NCBI GenBank assembly: GCA_903952265.1 | Contig: CAJBEU010000001.1 | Span: 115,992-179,991, forward strand | DNA: 64,000 bases | From: an uncultured Rickettsiales bacterium | GTDB taxonomy: Bacteria > Pseudomonadota > Alphaproteobacteria > Rickettsiales > Rickettsiaceae | Direction: 5' to 3' | Shown: piece by piece, positions 17,224 through 26,037 of the stretch | Numbering within the stretch: the first letter of the stretch is position 1 | Layout: each line of letters opens with the position of its first letter | The notes under the pieces: model-generated | What the model saw: only the letters and a program-made list of their open reading frames with translations | Database searches by the model: none | What the model was told of the DNA's origin: nothing | Position numbers and translations under genes: made by a program

Positions 17224-19881
17224 TTAATTTTGGACTATTTCTTGCTCCAAACACTGGTATCTGTACTTGATCAGTATGTCGTTTAGCTGGTTAATTTTCT
17301 GAATATTTTCGAACTCTTTATAAGCCTTTAGAGAGTTACGCGAAAGCAAATTTTGAATAGATTTGAAAAATTCATCGTTAGCGTTTTCAATTTCCGACGC
17401 AAGCATTTTTATAGAATTATTGTCTGCCAGCATTGTGCAACTAAGAACAAATCGTAGAATGTCTTGTTCTAAATTAGTCGATAATTTGGCATTTTTAGAA
17501 GACATTAGGCTAAGTAAATGAGGTTTCATCAAGGATATATATTCTTTCCACATATTTCCTTGAAAAAGAATTTCTTTTTTTATTATTAAACCTTCTTTGC
17601 TTGTATCGTGCTGAACGTACTGTAAAGCTGTTGCGTATTTGTCTGTCATCATTGAGCCAATTGCCTTTAGTTGTAATCTTTTTTGATGTTTCTCAAAGGA
17701 ATCGTTTTCATTTGGCAAGGAGTTTAAGAGAGACAAAGCTTTTTCTGGCTTGTTATTTTCTAGAAAAATGCAGGCTAAATTTTCTGCCAATTTTTCTTTT
17801 TTAGTGCCAACAGTTCTATATTTGATTTGGTGTTCTAAAATTGCTTCCGCCGGATCTAGTAGATCTAAGTTGATTAGATTATTGGCCATTGATAATGCGA
17901 TCTCGTCGCCCAGACTGCCCACAGGCATCAGGTTTTCAAATTCATAAAATAGTGCTAGACGGCTAATAGGTTCTACACTTGATAAAAAATTCTTTGTCAG
18001 AAAAATTTGCTCGTACAAGGAGGCTATCCGTTGAGAAGATGAAAAATCCAAATCAAGAAAATCCTTAATGTATTTTAGTGTTCGCAGCTCAGCAATTACA
18101 TCGTTTTTTTCCCTATAAAGATCCGCAAGTTGAATCAATAATGATTTCTCCAGATTAGTGTCTCCTCTTATCATTTTGCAGCTTTCTAGCTCTTTTATAG
18201 CTTGGGATAACGAAATTTCCTTATCTTCATATTTTATTTTAACAAGCTTTGTTTTAATCATAATTTTATTAGGACCGTTCTTCACCTTTTGATCTAAAGA
18301 TTCTAATGATTTAAGGGCCAAAGATTTGTTGCCTATTTGATAGTCCAGCATCGCTTTAAAACAAGAAAGCTTTGTTTGTACAAAAGGGTCATCAGGAGAG
18401 CGCAATTTTGATAAAAGTTCCTTTATGTCCGAAATATTTTGTTCTTGTAAATATTGTTCTAAATTGTTGAAAACTAGAGTCCAGTAAACCTCGTCGTGGT
18501 ATTCAGAAATAAAATTTTCTATATCAAGTAAAACTGATTTTTTTAGGTTACTTCCTCTGATTATATTGCTCCATAAAAGCACTTCTCTATCTATTGAGTC
18601 TGCTTTTGTTTGCAAATGAATCAGATCAATCATTTTTTTAGCACTGTGTATTTCTTTGATCATGTAATTTGAAACAGATGCAAGGAGCTGAATTTCGGTT
18701 TCTTGGAAAAAGGGAGCATAATTTCTAACACTTTCTAATAAACTAGAAGTTTCATGATATTGTCCTTTACTAAAATGAAGACCAGCTAACCTTTTAGTAA
18801 TGAGATACTTTTCCTCATCTGTATTTGCAACATTTAGTGCATTTTCTAAAGCTTGTTTTTGATTAAGAAAATTACCTTCGTAATACCAAGGAAGAGCTGA
18901 TGCTAAAGGTATTGTAGAGTCTTCAAATTCTGATTTTTTTACGCTAATTTCATTTTTTTCGTAAAGAATTGGTAGGTCATTCAGTTTTGAAGTAATCGCA
19001 ATACCTTGAAGAGAGCTTTGCAGATTGAAATTCTCAAAACTTTTAAATGCATCTATTCCAAAAACAAAATTTTTGATTGGCATAACGTACACATATTCAC
19101 CGGTTTTTTCGTCGTGAATTTTGCACTTTTGGTAATCGGAGGGAATTTTCCATGTATGTTTATTTGCTAACTCCTTATACTCTAGGTTATTTTGCTTTGT
19201 GATTTTTGTGCCAAAGGGTGCAAGAACTATTTCAGCGGTATTATTTGTTCCGTATTGTAATTTTGCATAATCAAGTTTTCCGGCCTGGCATGCAACGACA
19301 AGGGCATTTGAGCATTTTATAGGTCTAAGCTTTACCTTATTTTTTGCTAATAAGTCAATTTTTTGCGTAGCACCCATTATTACGATCCAAATTTCATCAT
19401 TTCGTTTAAAGACTGCCAAAGAATCAAAGCAACAGGGAATTTTAATTATGGGAATCGCATTAGCTCCCAGATACGCAGAGATAAAGTTTTGGGGTTGTTT
19501 TTCGACTTCTTTTTCTGAATATAGCTTGATTATAGATTGTGTTTTTCCAATTTTAGCTGTCCATTTAGAGTAAGAATGCCTTCCTGACAGATTTATCTTG
19601 ATAGCTCTTTTATCTGTTTGTATGTACTCTGTTGAGCCTATTTTTTTAGCTGAAGCATCGATTTTTATCGACTGAATCGCTCTATAAAATCGTGCAACAA
19701 CATATTTGTTTTCGTAACTTAGTACCGGAAATACGTCAACTGCGTGGAAAAAGTTTATGGATAAGCCTTGATTATCTTCAAAAGTATTAATCTTAATTTC
19801 TGATGCAAAGCAATTTTGCCAAACTAGGAGTACAGACAAAATCAGAGTAGAAAACCTGCGAGAGCAGTCCAACAGGAGCAT
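17224..19881 (-). CDS. large exported helical-repeat protein, function unknown
   Basis: 885 residues. The N-terminus has basic residues, a hydrophobic core (STLILSVLLVWQ) and a CFAS segment that looks like a signal peptidase site, so it is probably secreted to the periplasm. Residues 30-320 are beta-rich. From about 330 to the end the sequence is almost all helical, with short repeated A-L-A-L patterns (LESLDQKVKNGPNKIMIKTK; PEKALSLLNSLPNENDSFEK) resembling degenerate TPR/Sel1-type solenoids. Exported TPR proteins of this build occur in several alphaproteobacteria, usually without known function. It lies just upstream of ftsY on the same strand. A scaffold role in the envelope is possible. 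Recognition rests on general features only. Confidence 0.6.
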   Translation of the reverse strand: MLLLDCSRRFSTLILSVLLVWQNCFASEIKINTFEDNQGLSINFFHAVDVFPVLSYENKYVVARFYRAIQSIKIDASAKKIGSTEYIQTDKRAIKINLSGRHSYSKWTAKIGKTQSIIKLYSEKEVEKQPQNFISAYLGANAIPIIKIPCCFDSLAVFKRNDEIWIVIMGATQKIDLLAKNKVKLRPIKCSNALVVACQAGKLDYAKLQYGTNNTAEIVLAPFGTKITKQNNLEYKELANKHTWKIPSDYQKCKIHDEKTGEYVYVMPIKNFVFGIDAFKSFENFNLQSSLQGIAITSKLNDLPILYEKNEISVKKSEFEDSTIPLASALPWYYEGNFLNQKQALENALNVANTDEEKYLITKRLAGLHFSKGQYHETSSLLESVRNYAPFFQETEIQLLASVSNYMIKEIHSAKKMIDLIHLQTKADSIDREVLLWSNIIRGSNLKKSVLLDIENFISEYHDEVYWTLVFNNLEQYLQEQNISDIKELLSKLRSPDDPFVQTKLSCFKAMLDYQIGNKSLALKSLESLDQKVKNGPNKIMIKTKLVKIKYEDKEISLSQAIKELESCKMIRGDTNLEKSLLIQLADLYREKNDVIAELRTLKYIKDFLDLDFSSSQRIASLYEQIFLTKNFLSSVEPISRLALFYEFENLMPVGSLGDEIALSMANNLINLDLLDPAEAILEHQIKYRTVGTKKEKLAENLACIFLENNKPEKALSLLNSLPNENDSFEKHQKRLQLKAIGSMMTDKYATALQYVQHDTSKEGLIIKKEILFQGNMWKEYISLMKPHLLSLMSSKNAKLSTNLEQDILRFVLSCTMLADNNSIKMLASEIENANDEFFKSIQNLLSRNSLKAYKEFENIQKINQLNDILIKYRYQCLEQEIVQN

Positions 19882-20009
19882 TTGATAAAAAAATATTTAA
19901 TGTGATGGTATCGCTCAAATTTGAGAGTAATAAACTCTGCGTAGATGTATACTATAATACATCTTTGACACTATAAGTAGAGTAATTCTGAATATACACT
20001 GATATCATT

Positions 20010-21794
20010 ATGTTTATTGAGATAGCTGAGGCCAAAATACCTGATAGGTACATAGTTGGAATAGATTTTGGTACAACAAATTCTATAGTTGCCGTATGGG
20101 AAGAAGGAGTAAAGATTCTGGCTGAGTCTCCTTCTGTTGTAAGCATTTTTCCTGATGCAAGTTTTTTAGTTGGGCAAAGAGATTCCAATGGGGTGGCCAT
20201 TTCCTCAATTAAACGACTTTTGGGGAAAACCGCAAAAGATTATGAAAGTGTAAAAAGTTATTTTGATAAAAGCACGAAAATCGTTTGTACAGGTCAAGAA
20301 TTAAAACTTAGTATTTACGATCACTTTTTTTCTCCCATAGAAATCACTAGTGCAATCCTTACTCATCTGAAAACTTTAGCAGAAGAAAAGTCTGGAAGAG
20401 TTATTGACGGTGCAGTTATTACGGTGCCGGCTTATTTTGATAGTAATGCTAAGAAAGGAGTTTTAATGGCCGCTAGAGCTTGCGGAATAGAGGTATTAAG
20501 AGTTATAGCTGAACCTACCTCAGCTGCTTATGCTTACGGATTGCAAAACAATTCCCTTGGTCAATACGTGGTTTTTGATTTAGGTGGAGGGACTTTTGAC
20601 GTATCAATTCTTAAAATGTACAAAGGGGTTTTCAGAGTTTTAGGCGTAGATGGAGATTCTTTGCTTGGAGGGGATGACATAGATTTCATACTTTTAAACC
20701 ACATCTTAGACTCAGCAAAAGTTCAATTATCTGATTTTCTTAATCATGAAGATCTTAGAATTATCGCAAAAAATGCAAAGGAGGAATTGTCTACTAAAGA
20801 GGATGTTTTGGTAGACTTACCAATGAACAAATCAGTCAAAATTAGTAGAGAAAAGCTTACTGAATTGATTTTTCCTATCGTGAAAAAGACCATAGCAATC
20901 ACAAAAAATCTTGTATCAGTTCAGGAAGGGCTAAAATTGAATGGCGTTTTATTAGTTGGAGGAAGTACAAAAATGCCTATTTTTGAAGAATGTCTGCAGG
21001 AAGCTTTTTTAGGAGTTCCAATACTAAAGGATTTGGATCCAGAAAGAATAGTTGCAATAGGTGCTGCTTTACAAGCACATAATTTAGCTCACAAGAATAA
21101 AGATCTTTTAATAGACGTAACACCCTTATCTCTTGGAATAGAGCTTATGGGAGGATTGGTTGAGGTTATTATTCCTCGCAACAGCTTAATTCCAACCTGT
21201 GCTACAAAGCGTTTTACTACTTATGCAGACGGGCAAACTTCCATGCAATTCAATGTTGTTCAGGGAGAGCGAGATCTGGCTAAAGACTGCATTTCTCTTG
21301 CAAGGTTTGAACTTAAAGGTATACCAAAACTAAGGGCAGGGAAGCCTCAAATAGAAGTGCTATTTGCTCTGGATGCAAATGGAGTGCTTTCTATTACAAG
21401 TACTGAACTTTCTACAAATGCATCGCAGGAGGTTATTGTTAATGCTAGCTATGGCATTTCAGAAGAAAAGGTAATTTTAATTCTAGAAGATGCTGTGCAA
21501 AATTTGGATCAAGATTTTCATCAAAGAATTCTGCTTGAGCTTAAAAATAAAGCAAATGATCTAATAAGAAGCATTTATAAAATTGCGACAAGAGAGGTGT
21601 TAGAAAAAAATCATCAAGAGGTTGTCTCCGACATCTTGGCTCTCTCAAACGCCTTAAATCAAAAAAGTCATGATTCCATACAAGCGCTATTGGAGAAATT
21701 AAGTCAATCCTCTATGCCTTTATTTTCTGACGTTCTTGAATCAAGTATTAAGCATCATATTGTGGGAAGAAAAATAAATGAAGAAGAAGTATGA
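20010..21794 (+). CDS. hscA: Hsp70-type chaperone HscA
   Basis: 594 residues. HscA is the specialised Hsp70 that helps release Fe-S clusters from IscU. The ATPase domain has GIDFGTTNSIVAVW (near residue 16), the phosphate-2 motif VFDLGGGTFDVSILKMY and VLLVGGSTKMP. The substrate-binding domain begins at the linker region DLLIDVTPLSLGIELMGG. Length (about 600 rather than 640), the short divergent lid and the absence of the acidic EEVD-like end fit HscA better than DnaK. hscB, iscU and ferredoxin are not adjacent, unlike the usual isc operon. The upstream gap of 128 bp separates it from a divergent gene. Confidence 0.88.
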   Translation: MFIEIAEAKIPDRYIVGIDFGTTNSIVAVWEEGVKILAESPSVVSIFPDASFLVGQRDSNGVAISSIKRLLGKTAKDYESVKSYFDKSTKIVCTGQELKLSIYDHFFSPIEITSAILTHLKTLAEEKSGRVIDGAVITVPAYFDSNAKKGVLMAARACGIEVLRVIAEPTSAAYAYGLQNNSLGQYVVFDLGGGTFDVSILKMYKGVFRVLGVDGDSLLGGDDIDFILLNHILDSAKVQLSDFLNHEDLRIIAKNAKEELSTKEDVLVDLPMNKSVKISREKLTELIFPIVKKTIAITKNLVSVQEGLKLNGVLLVGGSTKMPIFEECLQEAFLGVPILKDLDPERIVAIGAALQAHNLAHKNKDLLIDVTPLSLGIELMGGLVEVIIPRNSLIPTCATKRFTTYADGQTSMQFNVVQGERDLAKDCISLARFELKGIPKLRAGKPQIEVLFALDANGVLSITSTELSTNASQEVIVNASYGISEEKVILILEDAVQNLDQDFHQRILLELKNKANDLIRSIYKIATREVLEKNHQEVVSDILALSNALNQKSHDSIQALLEKLSQSSMPLFSDVLESSIKHHIVGRKINEEEV

Positions 21795-21983
21795 TTTTAG
21801 CTTTTGCTTAAAGCCATTTTTTGGTGATTTTGATATCTGATTTTGGAATAAAAACTCTTTGCGGCTTATAGGGAACTATGAGTTTGGAAAATCTGCTTAA
21901 TCGAGAAAATATTACAAACCTTGTGCAAAATATTCTTGCAAAGAACAAAAGAAGGAACTAGTCTCGGGCTGTTGTGATCACGA

Positions 21984-22058
21984 GGCCCCTTAGTTTACCG
22001 GTTAGAACGTCGCCCTTTCACGGCGAAAATACGGGTTCGATTCCCGTAGGGGTCGCCA
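21984..22058 (+). tRNA. tRNA-Glu(UUC)
   Basis: 75 nt with encoded CCA. The acceptor arm GGCCCCT pairs with AGGGGTC with one G-U pair, and discriminator G precedes CCA. The anticodon loop CTTTCAC in stem CGCC/GGCG gives UUC, the single isoacceptor needed for GAA and GAG. The T arm ACGGGTTCGATTCCCGT is canonical. Its 3' end is only 3 bp from the metG stop codon on the other strand. Confidence 0.96.
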
Positions 22059-22061
22059 AGC

Positions 22062-23609
22062 TTAAATCTCCGCAGATTCTGCGTCTACTTTTCTAAAAAT
22101 TATTCCTAGGTGTTGTATCGGAGTATTGGAGATAATTGCAAACTCGGCCGATGCATGATGCAAAGTTCTTTTATTAAATGGTATTGAAAGTTGATCCAAA
22201 ATTTTACTTGCTGAATTTGGTATAAACGGCTGTAGATAAATTCCTATGTGCCTTATTATCTCAAGTGTGACGTATAAAGAGTAAGCTGCGTCTTCCTTAG
22301 AAGATTTTAATGTATTCCACGGAGCGCTTGTCTCTAGGTATTTATTTGTTGAATTGGCAAGATCCACTATGAGTCTTAAGGACTCATGAAATTGCATGTC
22401 TATCACTGAATTTTTAATGTGACTAAGGACCGCTTTAGATTCAATAAGCAAGGGATGAGATAGTATGTCAAACTGTTGGGATTCAATTTTAGGTACTTTG
22501 CTCTCAAAATTTTGTTTTACAAGCACAAGAGTTCTTTGCACTAAGTTTCCTATTTTGTCTGCTAGTTCGTTATTTACCCTTTTCAGAAAGGCTTCTTTGG
22601 AAATACTACCATCGTTTCCTACGGGTATTTCCCTCAGGAGAAAATATCTTACAGCGTCAACTCCAAAATTGTTAATTAGCGGAATAGGGTCCACAACATT
22701 GCCTAAAGATTTTGACATTTTTTGCCCATCCTTCATCCACCAGCCATGCACAACTAGATTTTTTGGTAAAGGCAGATTTAATGCCATTAAAAAGGCTGGC
22801 CAATATACTGCGTGAAATCTTAAAATGTCTTTTCCGATTACATGTACACTTTCCGGCCAAAATTTCTGAAATTCTAAGCTATCTTGGTCTGGATATCCTA
22901 TAGCTGAGATGTAATTCATAAGAGCGTCTAGCCAAACGTATATCGTATGCTTTGAATCATTTGGAACAGGAATGCCCCAAGTACAACTTGTTCTAGAAAT
23001 AGATAAATCTTTTAGTCCACTCTTTATGAAATTTGTTACTTCATTAGCTTTATTTTTTGGCTGAATGAAATCTGGATTTTGCTCATAAAACTCAATCAAC
23101 TGATTCTGCCATTTAGATAATGCGAAGAAATAACTATCTTCTTCTACCCATTCAACTGGAGCACCAGTCGGAGACAATAGATCATTGGTTAATTCAGATT
23201 TTTGAAAAAAAGCTTCTTCTTTGACGCAGTACCAGCCACTATATTTTCCTAGATAAATATTTCCGCTTTTCTGCAAAGCTTCCCAAGCATGAATTACGGC
23301 TGATTTGTGTCTTTGCTCCGTCGTTCTAATAAAATCGTCATTACTGACGTTGCAAGCAACCATAAGTTCACGAAAAAGTCTAGACATTTTATCTGTAAAT
23401 TCCACACAATTTTCGTTTTTCAAATTTGCCGCTTGCTGAATTTTTTGCCCATGTTCGTCTGTGCCTGTTAGTAATTTTACTTTATGTCCTAAGAGACGCT
23501 TTAAACGAGCTGCAGTATCTGTAACTACGCTGGTATACGCGTGGCCTATGTGAGGGCCGCTGTTTACGTAAAAAATTGGAGTTGTAACGTAGTAATGAGG
23601 CATAGACAT
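22062..23609 (-). CDS. metG: methionyl-tRNA synthetase
   Basis: About 515 residues from the ATG at 23609. Class I aminoacyl-tRNA synthetase that charges both elongator and initiator tRNA-Met. The family start YYVTTPIFYVNSGPHIGHAY includes the HIGH box, and KMSKS appears in DGQKMSKSLGN. The anticodon-binding helical domain ends the protein; there is no C-terminal dimerisation (EMAP) domain, as in many alphaproteobacteria. The frame can be extended to a TTG at 23687 that has an AGAGG five bases before it, adding 26 residues, but those residues do not resemble the family and I prefer the ATG at 23609 or the one at 23603. Confidence 0.95.
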   Translation of the reverse strand: MSMPHYYVTTPIFYVNSGPHIGHAYTSVVTDTAARLKRLLGHKVKLLTGTDEHGQKIQQAANLKNENCVEFTDKMSRLFRELMVACNVSNDDFIRTTEQRHKSAVIHAWEALQKSGNIYLGKYSGWYCVKEEAFFQKSELTNDLLSPTGAPVEWVEEDSYFFALSKWQNQLIEFYEQNPDFIQPKNKANEVTNFIKSGLKDLSISRTSCTWGIPVPNDSKHTIYVWLDALMNYISAIGYPDQDSLEFQKFWPESVHVIGKDILRFHAVYWPAFLMALNLPLPKNLVVHGWWMKDGQKMSKSLGNVVDPIPLINNFGVDAVRYFLLREIPVGNDGSISKEAFLKRVNNELADKIGNLVQRTLVLVKQNFESKVPKIESQQFDILSHPLLIESKAVLSHIKNSVIDMQFHESLRLIVDLANSTNKYLETSAPWNTLKSSKEDAAYSLYVTLEIIRHIGIYLQPFIPNSASKILDQLSIPFNKRTLHHASAEFAIISNTPIQHLGIIFRKVDAESAEI

Positions 23610-23793
23610 ATATTGTCTTAGTAAAGTAGCTTGTTTATTCTCTTGGTATTTGAGTAAGTTTACAAGTTCATAATCTATAAAGTGCAATTTAGCCTCTTTT
23701 GATATTTTTAAAGCAAGCTTTGTGAGTCCGGATTGGATAGTTTATTGGTACTGTGGTAGTATCTGCCTTCTTTTACTGTACTTGAGTTTTATC

Positions 23794-25095
23794 ATGCAAA
23801 AAATTGGGTTTCTTCCTTTGGTTTCTTTGGTCTTAAGTAGCCAACTTGGTGTTGGAATATTTATGCTTCCTGGAAGATTTTCAGAATATGGGCCTCTAGG
23901 TTTATTTGGGTGGGTTGTTGCAGGTGCTGGAGCAATCCTTTTGGCTTTTATATTCTCTGAGCTGTGTAAAAAAAATCCTCAAAATGGTGGCCCTCATGCT
24001 TATGTAAGGCAAGCATTTGGGGACAGAGCTGCTTTTTTTACCGGATGGGCGTACTGGCTGATATCACTGATAAGCAATGTGCCTTTAGTGATAATTGGCA
24101 TAGGGTATCTAACTTCTATGACTGGAGGGTGTAGTGCTTTTACAATCTTACTTTTACAGGTTGGATTTTTGTCTTTTATTACTTGTCTGAATTTTTGTGG
24201 AAGCAGTGTTGCTGGAAAAACTGAGGTGCTCTTTCTTATATTTAAGCTTATTCCAATGCTTGCTATTCCGATTGCAGGAATATTGTTTTGCAACAATGAG
24301 CATTTTATACCCTTTAACCCTACTGACCAAAATTGGCCAGCGATTTTGCAAAAAACTAGTTTGCTTGCGATGTGGAGTTTTATAGGATTGGAAAGTGCTA
24401 CCGCACCAGCTGAATCCGTTGCTAATGCCTCAAGGATCATACCCAGAGCAATTTTTGTTGGCACAACTTTAGTGATAATAATTTGTCTTAGCAACAATAT
24501 TGGAATTATGGCATTAGTGCCTTCGGAAATTTTGAAAAACTCTATTGCTCCATATTCAGAAGCATCAAAAATACTATTTCCTGCAGGCAGCAATCCCATC
24601 TTGGGTCTTATTCTTCCTTTGGCGGTTGCAACTACTTGCCTAGGTAGCCTAAATGCCTGGACTTTATTTAGTAGTTATGTAGCCTACGGACTTGCGTCTG
24701 AATCCTTGTTTCCTGCAGTCTTTCTCAAAAAAAATAGATTTGGAGCTCCTTACATAAGTCTTGGTGTTGGATATTTGTGCACTTTGATTTTTACGATTTT
24801 GTGTATGAACAAGCGCTTTGAAAAAGGACTGATGCTGACCATGGATATTACGATCGTAACATTTTTGCTTATCTACTCTTTGTGTATTTTGGCGTTTTTA
24901 AAGCTATTTATCTTTTCTAAGGGAGCGTCTTTTAAAATAACCCATTTAATTCTAGGTTGTTGTGCCTTGTTCTTTTGTGTTTGGGGAATATACAATAGCG
25001 GAATTTTATCTATTGCTGTTAGCCTTGGAGTATTTGTACTTGGTACTCCTATGTACTTCTACGCATTTTGGAAACAAAAAGCTGATTCCAGGTGA
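23794..25095 (+). CDS. amino-acid/polyamine permease, APC family
   Basis: About 433 residues from the ATG at 23794; the frame is open back to a GTG at 23722, but the family pattern begins at MQKIGFLPLVSLVLSSQLGV. Twelve hydrophobic spans are predicted. Span 1 has the APC helix break GVGIFMLPGR, and the consensus amphipathic loop (SELCKKNPQNGGPHAYVRQA) follows span 2. A later WSFIGLESATAPAESV matches span 6 of the basic amino-acid/polyamine antiporter (APA) subgroup. It probably exchanges or imports a host amino acid or polyamine; the substrate is not determined. It lies divergent to metG. Confidence 0.85.
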   Translation: MQKIGFLPLVSLVLSSQLGVGIFMLPGRFSEYGPLGLFGWVVAGAGAILLAFIFSELCKKNPQNGGPHAYVRQAFGDRAAFFTGWAYWLISLISNVPLVIIGIGYLTSMTGGCSAFTILLLQVGFLSFITCLNFCGSSVAGKTEVLFLIFKLIPMLAIPIAGILFCNNEHFIPFNPTDQNWPAILQKTSLLAMWSFIGLESATAPAESVANASRIIPRAIFVGTTLVIIICLSNNIGIMALVPSEILKNSIAPYSEASKILFPAGSNPILGLILPLAVATTCLGSLNAWTLFSSYVAYGLASESLFPAVFLKKNRFGAPYISLGVGYLCTLIFTILCMNKRFEKGLMLTMDITIVTFLLIYSLCILAFLKLFIFSKGASFKITHLILGCCALFFCVWGIYNSGILSIAVSLGVFVLGTPMYFYAFWKQKADSR

Positions 25096-25207
25096 GCATA
25101 GAGGCAGAATTTGGCTGTGTATTGTTACTCTTATTAACGTCTTTGTAAGGTACTTATCCCTTAAGGTGCTATTTTTGGAGTAAAAAAGCTTGATGCGCAG
25201 TATACCT

Positions 25208-25720
25208 TCAATTAATAAGATAAGAATCACCTTCTATTTTTCTCAGGTTCTGTTTCAAGACTTCGGAAAGTAAATAATGCTCTCTCGCTTCCTTAGTAAA
25301 CAGATGAAGAATCACGTCTTCCAGATCTACGACTACCCAACCACCGTGTTTCATACCTTCGCAATTTGCAGAGTAATTGGATGCTTTTTTAATTAAATAG
25401 CTTATGTGACTTGCCGTAGTCCTGAGCGTTTGTTCAACCAGATGTTCTGCAATTATTATATATTTTGCCAATGGGTGATTTTCAAAGATCTCAACATTTA
25501 TGGCTCTTCTTTCTGCAAGAATTTCTAACACCGAATTTTTCAATTGTTCCACATCCTCGATCAGGCTCAGCTTTTTTTCGTCTAAAGAGTAGGGCGTTTG
25601 ACGATAAGAAACGAAGTCTTGCATATTTATACTAAAATTAACACTAACGGAGCCTATACTCACAGGGTAATTTTTGCAAGACTCCAAAGGTGCTTTGCTG
25701 GTCTGGGCATAAAAATCCAT
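25208..25720 (-). CDS. rsfS: ribosomal silencing factor RsfS (Iojap family)
   Basis: 170 residues. RsfS binds uL14 on free 50S subunits and blocks subunit joining in starvation. The core lies at about residues 60-165: a start like LKNSVLEILAERRAINVEIF, then YIIIAEHLVEQTLRTTASHI, and the family signature GGWVVVDLEDVILHLFTKEAREHY. The usual DxxGLS segment is poorly conserved. The N-terminal 55 residues are extra and weakly conserved; an internal ATG at 25624 would give a more typical length, so the start is uncertain. Its partner uL14 (rplN) is at 59.2-59.6 kb. Confidence 0.85.
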   Translation of the reverse strand: MDFYAQTSKAPLESCKNYPVSIGSVSVNFSINMQDFVSYRQTPYSLDEKKLSLIEDVEQLKNSVLEILAERRAINVEIFENHPLAKYIIIAEHLVEQTLRTTASHISYLIKKASNYSANCEGMKHGGWVVVDLEDVILHLFTKEAREHYLLSEVLKQNLRKIEGDSYLIN

Positions 25721-25853
25721 AAAACAAGCCGTCTAACATAGGGGCTTTAAACGATCTTGATTTTCTTTTGGGACACGAACATGGATAGATTATTGTTTAA
25801 GCAAATCATTAATGGAGTCCTAGCATATTGAGAGTTGCACATCAGACTATATT

Positions 25854-25905
25854 TCAGTTGTGCTTTGATCTCTTAGTTTAATCTCTAAGCTCTGAGAAGC
25901 AATTA
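25854..25905 (+). repeat. exact 52-bp copy of the proS 3' region
   Basis: These 52 bases are identical to 38173-38224, inside the last codons of proS, in the same orientation. In proS they encode the segment LIASQSLEIKLRDQSTTE. Here they lie just beyond the 3' end of a decayed gene and in no credible reading frame. Perfect identity over 52 bp outside a gene points to a recent copying event. Confidence 0.9.
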
Positions 25906-26037
25906 AGGGGCTAGGCGAGCTCACTCCTCCCACCCCCTGGAATTGCAGTCTTCGGAGCAAGAGTGAAGTTTCGACATGTGAGCAAACAATCTTACCCACA
26001 TTTAAGTACTTAACTCTTTAACGTTCTTGTTTTCTGC

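Noticed and set aside
20010-21794. Annotation of the Hsp70 gene as dnaK
   Set aside because: Length near 600, a divergent lid and absent dnaJ/grpE neighbours fit HscA better; a dnaK should exist elsewhere.
21878-21961. 27-codon frame with ATG and a GGGA-type ribosome site between hscA and tRNA-Glu
   Set aside because: Too short, no recognisable content, and position just before a tRNA fits leader sequence as well. Not supported as a gene.
23610-23687. N-terminal extension of metG from a TTG with AGAGG ahead of it
   Set aside because: The 26 added residues are unlike MetRS N-termini; the ATG at 23609 or 23603 matches the family start.
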